From assembly GCF_002775205.1 (NCBI RefSeq), contig NC_036451.1:25105139-25169138 (forward strand): a DNA stretch of 64,000 bases, read 5' to 3'. Under the pieces are notes generated by a model. That model saw only the letters and a program-made list of their open reading frames with translations, was not told the origin of the DNA and ran no database searches. The position numbers and the translations under genes are program-made. Positions 48,366-64,000 of this stretch are shown piece after piece. The DNA is from Xiphophorus maculatus (taxonomy: Eukaryota > Chordata > Actinopteri > Cyprinodontiformes > Poeciliidae). Every line of letters starts with the position of its first letter. Position 1 is the stretch's first letter.

Positions 48366-49155
48366 TTGAACTTATAACAAAATACCCTTGATAAGTTTGC
48401 AAATATTTACAAAACATACAAAAAGCAAAGCATTTAATTCGTGGTTTCACTACTTTGATTTGAACTAATGCTCGCACCTGAGCAGCTTGAACGGCTGCGC
48501 AGGGTTACAACACTTGGCTCCTTTGTAAAGACTTTATATACAGAATTATATACAAACATTTGGATTGCTGGCACCTTATTTAATGAAAGAATACCAAAAC
48601 ATGTCTGTGGTAAAACAAATACTTGTGTTTGGCTTAAACAACTAAAATACATCAGTCATGTTAAAAACAAAAACACTGGGTCAAGAGCATTAGGCCTATA
48701 TATGGCTACATCAAATGAATGACCATCTCAAAGAAACGTACTTCAAAAGCTGACTGAATAAGGTGGCGTAAAAACTACAGCTACAGTAGAAAACAAGCTG
48801 CTGCTCCTGTCAATTAATACTTCTTACAGAAGAAATGAAATGTTGACAATCCATTCCGCCTCCACAAATAAAAAAAAAACAAAACAAAACCACTAATTTA
48901 CAGAACCAGAAGCAAAAACCCAGACAAGTCAGCAACATTGAAATACTCAGCATTTCTTAAGTGCTCTCAAGAAATTACACAATACAGCTGTGCTTATCAC
49001 CAGTAATAAAAAAAAAAATACAAAATGAACATAAGTGCATTTCTGCAAAGAGATTTGTGGCCCTTTTTTTAAACGAAATGTTCCATTTTTTGTTGCCGTG
49101 AAATGATGAGCAATGAGGCTCTGGGAATCGAGAGAGAGAGAGAGCGCAGCGGCTC
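48366..49155 (-). other. tp63: tp63 3'UTR (inferred)
   Basis: Non-coding, A/T-rich, no transposon seen. Two matches to the miR-203 seed complement (CATTTCA on the - strand) lie at 48836-48842 and 49099-49105. A short GA tract is at 49129-49144. Confidence 0.55.
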
Positions 49156-56121
<6,966 letters not shown>

Positions 56122-56450
56122 CTGAAACATAAAAACAGAGTTGAAATTGAAAACTCTTGGGCCAGCTGTGGTAGAATCTATTGAGGAAACTATCCATTAA
56201 AATATTAAGATTAATATTCATCTCAGTGTTAGATTAGTAACATCTTACACAGTAATAATTCATAACAACTTTTCACATTGATGTAATTTAGTTCTATACA
56301 GGAGAAAACAGCTTGAAGCTTAAACTATTAATGTGGCTCTTTGGCGTCAAGAGGGCCACAATGATAGTGTTGGCGGGCCGGTTTGGCCTGCGGGCCTTGT
56401 GTTTGACACCTGTGCATTAGAACATTTAAACAAACAGGAAATATCATCTG

Positions 56451-57045
56451 CACTGTAAAAACACAAACTATTATCAAGTATTTTCTGTCTAGTTTCTAGT
56501 GCAAATATCTTAGTACACTCAAAATAAGACAAAACTGACTTATAAGTAAGTTATTGATGAAAAAGATACAGGATAGAATTCAATCCAGTTTATTCCTATT
56601 GTGCCAATTCACAACAAATGTCATCTTAAGGCACTTTAAAAAAAACAAAACATTTCAATTCAAACACATCCATTCCAATCGATCCTAGTTATCAAACAGT
56701 GCAGTTTGATTGATTATTCCAAGTAGATTAAAAAGGTTCTAAGGAAAGCTTGGAGCTTCTATTAAGTGAATAATTTCTCAATATTTGATTTTTTTTAATA
56801 TATTAGTTTCACAGGCAGAAACTAATAGATTATTTAACTTAAAACATTTTAAAGATGAAATAATCTGCCAGTGGAGCTAGCACTTTAAAAAAAATCAATT
56901 TAAAAAAATTGTTGACTTAACACAAGCTTCTATAATCTTGATGAAACTAACTTACTTTATTTGTAAGTTTGTTTTGTCTTGTTTCAGGCGTTAAGATATT
57001 TGCACAAAAAAATTTAATTCTTGGTAAGACTTAGTTTTTGCAGTG
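56451..57045. mobile_element. Foldback MITE, copy B, with nested insertion
   Basis: Starts CACTGTAAAAACACAAAC and ends GTTTTTGCAGTG. Internal GAAATAATCTGCCAGTGGAG and GTTTTGTCTTGTTTCAGG are family motifs. Split at about 56576-56750 by a LINE-tail-like insert. Confidence 0.85.
56576..56750 (-). mobile_element. LINE-type 3' tail nested in foldback MITE B
   Basis: GAATTCAATCCAGTTTATTC, then GTGCCAATTCACAACAAATG and TCATCTTAAGGCACTTTA, the reverse complement of the tail type seen at 12700-12850. The MITE resumes at GGAGCTTCTATTAAG. Confidence 0.7.
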
Positions 57046-58266
57046 TGGAAGGAAAACATGTTTCTGTTCTTAGATTTTACAGTTTGCATTTATTATCTCC
57101 AACAGATTCATCTTGGAACACCTGTTGTCCCGACTGAACACTTCTGGTTTCTCCCTGAAGCAAAAAGTGCAAAACGCAACACTATGATTATGACCTACAT
57201 AAATAAACACACATATATATAGAGAGAGAGAGAGACAGGAGGTTTGGTGGCAACAAGTGTGTATTGGCAACCTTAAAAGTGTGGTACAGAGAGCCTGTGG
57301 GACTTCCGCCATAAAATGGGCCCCTCCAGGAGTAATTAGACGGGGGCCCTGGCTTTGATCAGAGTTCTGCTGAAGCATCTGACGGTTACTCATCATACAG
57401 AGCAGCGCTTGTGAAGTGGCTGCCATGCTCCAGCTACATATTAGGCCGGGTGCAGATCTGACTTGTGCGCTTGGCTGAAAATGAATCGCTTTCAGGTCTG
57501 AGTGCAGGAGTGGAGGACTAATCGCGCGATCCGCCCGTGACCGATGCCGAAATGCAGTGGTTGCTCAAACACAAGCTGGCCCGCGTTCAACTTGGCGAGC
57601 CTCAGAGTCATAAATAATGGATGTGCCTTGATCCCTGGCACTGCTGGGATTGATAAGCAGTAAGCCATCAGAAAAGACTGAATTGTTACTAATAGGCACA
57701 ACCCAACTGTGTAAACAAACCATTCAAATCACTGCTGTGTAAGCAGGGCTTTAAATCCCTCTGTGTGCAGAAGACACAGGCTGGGGGTGGAGGTGAATAT
57801 TTCCTTGTCAGAGAGAGAGAGAGAGAAAGAGGAAAGAAAAAAAAGAAAAAGCGCCAGCGGCTGTGTTTGGTAACGCAAACACAACATGAAATTCCTCCTC
57901 TATTAAGTGTAATTCCAGTGAATCAAGGAACTCATCCCAGTACCAGGATGTGTTGATGTTAATTTTCCCCAGCTTGGCACAAACACACCTGACTCCTCTC
58001 TCCACGCAAAACCCGTTTTCTTATTGACCTCAACTCAACCAGCAGGTTCTGGTTTACAGAAATCAGTGCCTCACAAAGGCTTCCGTGTGATTTTGTCACA
58101 CTGCGACTGCAAACGTCACTTTGTTTTACGACAAAAGCGGTGCATAATTGGGAAGCGAAAAGGAAAAAAAGGATACAGTTTTAAAACTTCCTTTTGTATC
58201 CCTGTTAGTACCTTTGACACACATTATCTTGGGTTTAATCTAAGCTCTTTGATCTAAATCATTCCA

Positions 58267-58632
58267 CGCTGCAGAAACACAAAAAAGTATTTTTGGTCTA
58301 GTTTCTAGTTTAAATATCTCAGCACACTTAACTTACAAATGTATGTTCAGCAAGACATGAGGGCTTCTGTTAAGTCAATAATCTATTAATATTGATTTAA
58401 AAAAATACTGGCTCCACCAGCAGATTATTTCACGTATAACAAAACATTTTCCCATGTTATAGGTGAAGTGATTTTTTTTAGCAATATTAAGAAATTATTT
58501 ACTTAAAAATAAGCTCCCATTTCTTGCTGAAAAGTCACTTGTGAGTTTGTTTTGTCTTATTTCAAGAGTAGAAAGATACATGCACTAGAAACCAAACCAA
58601 AAACACTTGGTACGGTTTCGTGGTTTTGCAGG
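58267..58632. mobile_element. Foldback MITE, copy C
   Basis: CGCTGCAGAAACACAAAAAAG to GTGGTTTTGCAG. TTTTTGGTCTAGTTTCTAGT near the left end is mirrored by ACTAGAAACCAAACCAAAAA near the right end. Confidence 0.88.
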
Positions 58633-59239
58633 GGATGTTTTCCATTACAGTTTTTAACAGATTTTCCTTCACAACTTTTCAGGAGCTGTGAATCTCTGCA
58701 GCTCCTCCAGAGTTAAAATATTGCAATATTTTTTGTAGATTTTCTACATTTATTGACGGACTGAATTTCCGACTGGTTTCACTGGATTTTAGTTACGGTG
58801 CGGCAGAGTAAAGGGGGGTTTAAAGCAGAGTTTAAACTTCACCACAACTTTCTCTCTAACTCCCCCACTGCTCTCTTTGGTCTTCATGTCGCTGCTTGTT
58901 CACTAATGCTCTCTAACAAACCAAACAGTTGGATTTATACTGAGATTAAATCACCCACTGGTAGATTAAATTAACATTTATAAATTGGGCAAATTACAAA
59001 AGCAAACCATTCACTGGACTTTATGCAACTACTGTACGTTTAAATGTGGGCGGGAATGAGTTCATAAATGCACACCACACTTTTCAGATATTTCTTAAAA
59101 GTTAAGTTGATAACCACATTTAATCTTTACTGCACATTTATCTGCTACTCAGCTTTTTATCAAACAGCAAAAGATAAAGTTGTAAGAACAGTTTTGTGAG
59201 ACTTATATGATGCTACTTAAATAAAATGTTAAAGACAGA

Positions 59240-59524
59240 CCTGAAAAAACAAAACCTTGGGTATTTCTTAGTCTAGTTTCTAGTGAAATGAGACAAAACT
59301 AACTGACAAGTAACGTTTTTTTCAAGATATAGAAGATTTTTTCCATAAATGAAATAATCTGCCAGTGGAATTTCTTTAATCAACATTTAGAGATCAGTAA
59401 CTTAAAAACAGCTCCTACATCTTGCAAAAAAGTCACTTGGAAGTTAGTTTTGTCTTATTTCAAGTGACATTTGAACTCTAAACTACATCAAAATTAATTG
59501 GTAAGATTTTGTGTTTTTGCAGTG
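59240..59524. mobile_element. Foldback MITE, copy D (internally deleted)
   Basis: About 285 bp. TAGTCTAGTTTCTAGTGAAATGAG on the left, GGTAAGATTTTGTGTTTTTGCAGTG on the right, GAAATAATCTGCCAGTGGAA inside. Confidence 0.85.
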
Positions 59525-60003
59525 GAGGAATGGCGACTTAAAATCCAAAGCACAGTTCAGGCTCTGTGACACGTATGTCAACACGACAGCTGAACTGATT
59601 CTTCCTTAAAATCAAAGCGCCTTTCTAAAACCACCGCTTCTTAAGAAGAAGTAGAAAAAAAAAAAAAAACAAAAGAAAAGAAGAAGTTAAGATAAATAGT
59701 GGTGCTTGTCCCCTCGCCTCTAACCCGATACTCCCCATACGCCTCTGTCAATCAGTTAAATGAGGTGGAGAAGCCAAACGCAGGCGAGGAGAAACAGAAA
59801 AAGAGAGCCGAGGATTAGGAGGTGAAAACCAAAAGAAAAAAAAAACAAATGAAAAAAATGATCATTTAATGGTGTGATCACAGAGAAGGATTTATAGAGC
59901 AAAAACAACACGAGGTGATGCACAATGATCCAATCAGAGATGTTTGAAGCAGTTTGTTTAGATGATCTTAAACCTCAGCGTTTACGTTCCATCATATGCA
60001 AAG

Positions 60004-60027
60004 CACACACACACACACACACACACA
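60004..60027 (+). repeat. (CA)n microsatellite
   Basis: Perfect CA run; a GT run follows at 60103-60121. Confidence 0.95.
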
Positions 60028-61422
60028 GAGCAGGAAATCATCCCAGGCCTCCAGCTACAAACTTTTAAGAGCACAACTATGTGCTGCTGCTGTTGTGCAG
60101 GCGTGTGTGTGTGTGTGTGTTTGCTGTGCAGAGAGCGCAGTAGATGCTGCTGAGAGCGTTCAGGGTGGAGGAGGACGGCGAATTGACTGATGAGATCCAG
60201 TGGCTCACACAGGGCGCGGTGCTCAGGTGTTAACGTGTAATTATGGGCCTTTCATTGGTCACAATGTGAATTACACAGGCGAGGAACAACACGGCCGCAC
60301 AATGCAGAGAGCCGCTTAATCACAATCATTTGAGAGAAAAGAAAGAAAAAAGAAAGAATGAAAGAAAGAAAAGAAGAAAAAACTGTTGATGGGAATCGCA
60401 CGTGATTGGCCCGCCGGACATCCAACACGTGGAGCGACCAAAAGAAACGCATGCAGCAACTGCACTGCTGCTAAACTAGTACTGGCAAAAAAACTGCAAA
60501 AGGAGAGTTTGCAGGGATATGTGTGTGTGCCGTTACTTTCTAAATTCTGCTGAAGTTCCCCTGACAACGAAAGAGGGAAAGAAGAAGAGAGAAAGAGAGA
60601 CTTCCTCTGCAGCGCAGGTTGAGGCAGGCCCACAGCTGTAGCGTTCTTCTCTCCCTGACAGGCGCTGCGGGCGCATGCAAGAGTCAAGTCCTGACAAACA
60701 TCAGGCCTTAAACAAGCACTGTTTGGCGCCTCTGGTCTTGTCTTCTTCATTCCTGACATGTCATGTCATGCCTGGAGCGTCTTCCAAACCTGTTTAAATC
60801 AACAATAATCCAAAAGAGCTGCTTTTTCCCCCTTCTCCTTTCCCCTCTTTCCTCCTTTTCCTGTTTTTTGAGGAGCAGAAGCGAAGAAACCGCCTTTTTA
60901 TTTAGAGAAATTGGGACGTTTTAGAGGCCCGTTTCCATCCCCCAAGAGAGAGAAACGTCTGTCGGTCGTCAGCAGAACTTATCTTGACCAACCGATCATG
61001 TGACGACACGCGTCCTGAGGCTAACCTGTACGCTGCCCTGTCGCCACTCGTAGTCTGAGGATCCAATACACATCACTGTCCTGCTCAATTCTCTCCATCC
61101 TGCACTCTTTTTTGGTTCAAAATAAGCAATAAAGCAACCATAAAAACCAATGTGTATTAATTTAGGAGAAAAGAAAAGGTAAAACTGTTTGTATTGCTTA
61201 AAATTATTTCCAAAATCTAGTTTTGTACCTTAACTGTTTGGTGGGACTGTAAAGTAGCATATTCTATGATGTGTGATGTTTTAAAGTTTTTTAAACAGGT
61301 TGCTGTTGAAAATAATTTATTCTCAATCAACTTACCTGGTTGATATAAAAAACCATATATAAAATATATAATAAAGAAGAAAATCTGGTTTAAGCAACTA
61401 ACTGGCAGGTAAACAATTGTTA

Positions 61423-61801
61423 CACTACAAAAACACAAACTCTCACCAAGTATTTTGGGGTAGTTTCTAGTCCAAGCGTCTTAGTTCACTTGAAATGAGA
61501 TAAAACTAATTCACTAGTAACTTTTCTGCAAAATGTAGGAGTTTGTTTTATGTCAATGATTCTTAGTTTTGATGAAAAAGTGCCAGTTCCACTGGCAGAT
61601 GAACTTATTACAAGACATTTTTCCCATGGTATGAGTTAAATAATCTGCCAGTAGAACTAGCACTTTTTCATCAATATTAAGGAATTACTGACTCAAAATA
61701 AACTCACATCTTCCTGAAAAGTTACTTGTAAGTTGGTTTTGTCTAATTTCAAGTGCACAAAGATACTTGAACTAGAAACTAGATTTTGTGTTTTTGCAGT
61801 G
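61423..61801. mobile_element. Foldback MITE, copy E (best preserved)
   Basis: 379 bp, CACTACAAAAACACAAAC to GTTTTTGCAGTG, flanked by TA on both sides (61421-61422, 61802-61803). The two halves are near-complementary over their length: CCAGTTCCACTGGCAGAT left of centre pairs with ATCTGCCAGTAGAACTAGC right of it, around a short centre at about 61610-61625. Confidence 0.92.
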
Positions 61802-63289
61802 TAACAATTGTTTCCCTGCCTGATTCCTTGACTTTTTCTGTCATTGCCATTTTTCTTTTTCTTCGAGTTGTCCAGCTAACATTTTGTGTTTTTGATGTGT
61901 AAATAAAAAAATTAAAAAAAATCACTAATAATATTTGCTAAAAAAGTGATTTTTTTTTTTAAAGGAAGTAAAAAACAACTAAACAAAGTCGCGCAGCACC
62001 GGCCCCAAAGAAGAAAAAAAAATTGACTCTGGTAATTGTAGCTGTAGAAGAATGTGCTTTTCCATGACGATCATGGAGAGATCCCAAAGCTGTCATAAAA
62101 CTTTTCCAACTCTGTCTTGGAAAAAAAAAAAAAAAAAAAAAAGTTTTCCCCCTCCACCTTTTTTCCCATCTGCGGCTCTCAGGGCTCGTCTCTCTCCGTG
62201 CGATGGGCGAGTCGCGACAAGCTCGTTGACACAAACAAGTCTCAGCCCAATTTCGTGAGGCGTGGGACGGGCCCGCAGATGTTCCAGGGGCAAGCTGCGT
62301 CTTGCTGCCTTTCGCTGGAACACTCTTCTCTTTGAGCATTCATAGCCTGTCCTCCTCCTGCGGCGCAATGTGAGATGCAGCCATCAAGCTTAACTCTCCT
62401 CAAAAAGACAGAGCCCTCTGCGAGAGCACAGGGTTCAGGAAAGAGGCACACGGTATTTACACAAGTATTACCTACAGGCCGTCAATCCATTACTGTAATC
62501 CCCCCCTGAGCTCCGCGGCGGCCCACCGATTGCCCGGACCGTGGCCGCTTTCTGACGGCGGCGGATAATACACACGGCAAACACCACCAATCTTTCGCCC
62601 TGACAATGGTCGCCTCATTTGCTACACTCCATTAATTCACAAAAAAGGAGATAAAACTGCTTATTTGTTTGACCTTTCTGCTTTTAATCTGACCCATTAG
62701 GTCGGAGGCTGCCAGCGGGGGGGAAACCGTGTGGGAGACGTTCTGGGAAGGGTTGACGTGTTGTGTAGGGGTGTATGCGTGTGTGTGTGTCACACTCATC
62801 CTAGACAGGAAGAGGTTAAGGTGTGGGTTAGGGATTAGGTGTGTCTCCGTAAGAACAGTCATCAAAAAGTACAGTACACAGTCCATTAAGTCCCGTGGAA
62901 GATCCCACAGGTCTTCAAAAAAAAAAAAAAAAAAAAGAAAAGGAAAGAAAAGAAAGAAGAAAAAAAGGGGCATTAGTGGATCTGTGCAGCGCCAGTGACA
63001 TCTTCGGTGGCTCTCTGCCATCCGTCCGTCAGTCCAGCCGTTGAGCTATCGGGCTTAGATTAAGGAGAGCTTTGAGGCAGAGCTCCTGAGATCAGGCGAG
63101 GGAGGCTCCTTTAAGACGAGAAGCAACGCTGTAATCGCTAGTCTTTTAGGACGAGGCTGAAAAAAAGGACTCCATGTGAGGCAAAGGAGGGAAAAAAAAA
63201 AAAGAATCAGCCCAACAAAAAAAAAATATAATTACGTGAAGCAGAGCTGTCATGGCTGATGAATGTTATCAGTCCCATTAGGATTAAGA

Positions 63290-63890
63290 CTCGGGTTAAA
63301 AGCTGGCAGGTTTAAGATAAGAAAAAAAAAAGAAAAACATGACATGTCCGCACCTCTGTAGTGTTAAACTAATATCAAATTTAATAGCGTCTAAAAATAT
63401 TTTTTCAACTAAAAAATGAATTAAACGTCTAGAAAGAAAAAAATAGAGAAAAAAAAAGCAAAATCCTGGTTGAATAAGTGTGCACACCCCTAAACTAAAT
63501 GTTTGATGAATCTTTATTTGTTTTAAGCATTTGCTTTTCTTAAATTTATATTACTTGTCCACTCTACTTGCAAAAACTGAGCATGAATTTCACTGCAGGT
63601 GATGATAATTTTCCCTCAGATTTAGCTCTGCACTCCAGTTAAACGCTTTGGTTACCTCCCATGAAGCCCTGAGCTGGTCATTTGGATGCATGTTTTTCTG
63701 TTTATAAAAACCCATATTTGTCGTCAGCGTTCCAGCAGACACCTGAAGGGTTGTGAGCAAAACCAGACGGGAGTGTGGAACCATCCATAACTTCATTCAC
63801 TCCAGTTCCATCCAGAGAGCAGCAAGAACAATGATTGGAATAATTTACAAAAAAAAAAAACCCAAGCACAAATAGTATCAGTATCAACCT
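63290..63890. other. Possible interspersed repeat, unclassified
   Basis: GGTTGAATAAGTGTGCACACCCC (63469) and the - strand frame 63796-63590 look like parts of a recurrent fish element, but no motif allows a class to be named. Confidence 0.25.
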
Positions 63891-64000
63891 TAATCAGTTC
63901 AGTAAAAATGAGTTCATGATGAATGTAACTGGTATTAAAAACCGTTGACTTATGTGTGTTATGGTACATTTAGTCAGTATGAATATGGCTGTATTTTTGT

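Larger units (their letters stand above)
56122..64000 (-). other. tp63: tp63 intron upstream of the first visible exon (partial)
   Basis: At least 7.9 kb. No match to the preceding p63 exon (the FQQSSTAKSATWT region) was found on either strand, so the intron runs past the window edge. It holds four foldback MITEs, CA/GT/GA microsatellites and poly-A tracts (62120-62141, 62918-62936). 57300-57700 and 62180-62640 are repeat-free stretches of mixed composition. Confidence 0.75.

Noticed and set aside
62233..62242. Functional p63 response element
   Set aside because: Only one decamer half-site without an adjacent partner; such matches occur often by chance. Kept only as part of the island observation.

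Overview
This is teleost nuclear DNA. Genes are split by GT-AG introns, three protein-coding genes match vertebrate families closely, and the spaces between them are full of fish-type transposon debris: L2-like LINE tails, Tc1/mariner relics, hAT, piggyBac and foldback MITEs, a tRNA-derived SINE, CA/GA/CCCT microsatellites. The repeat mix suggests a percomorph fish; the species cannot be named from the sequence.

Layout. 1-14.5 kb: no gene seen; LINE and DNA-transposon remnants. 14.6-19.9 kb (+): complete dermatopontin gene (dpt), 4 coding exons, 191 aa. 19.9-37 kb: gene desert with several well-bounded MITEs (hAT at 22250-23227 and 34611-34837, piggyBac at 36312-36660), a non-LTR RT fragment and hairpins. 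37.3-48.0 kb (+): complete zbtb11, 10 coding exons, about 1143 aa, with a retroelement-integrase-like HHCC module, a BTB domain, two AT-hook-like motifs and 12 C2H2 zinc fingers. 48.4-64 kb (-): 3' part of tp63. Ten exons run from the DNA-binding domain to the SAM domain and the alpha C-terminus; the N-terminal exons (TA/deltaN) lie beyond the right edge. 56.1-64 kb is the intron in front of the first visible tp63 exon and carries a cluster of foldback MITEs.

How the genes relate. zbtb11 and tp63 converge tail to tail with candidate poly(A) signals about 100 bp apart. dpt (extracellular matrix), zbtb11 (transcription factor) and tp63 (epithelial master regulator) are not an obvious functional unit. 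All exon joins were checked by hand for reading phase and splice dinucleotides. No prokaryotic-type system, CRISPR array, rRNA or convincing tRNA gene was seen. The less ordinary observations are two AT-hook motifs in zbtb11, two miR-203 seed matches in the tp63 3'UTR, a foldback-MITE cluster in the tp63 intron, and a hAT MITE family with two target-site-flanked copies in opposite orientation.
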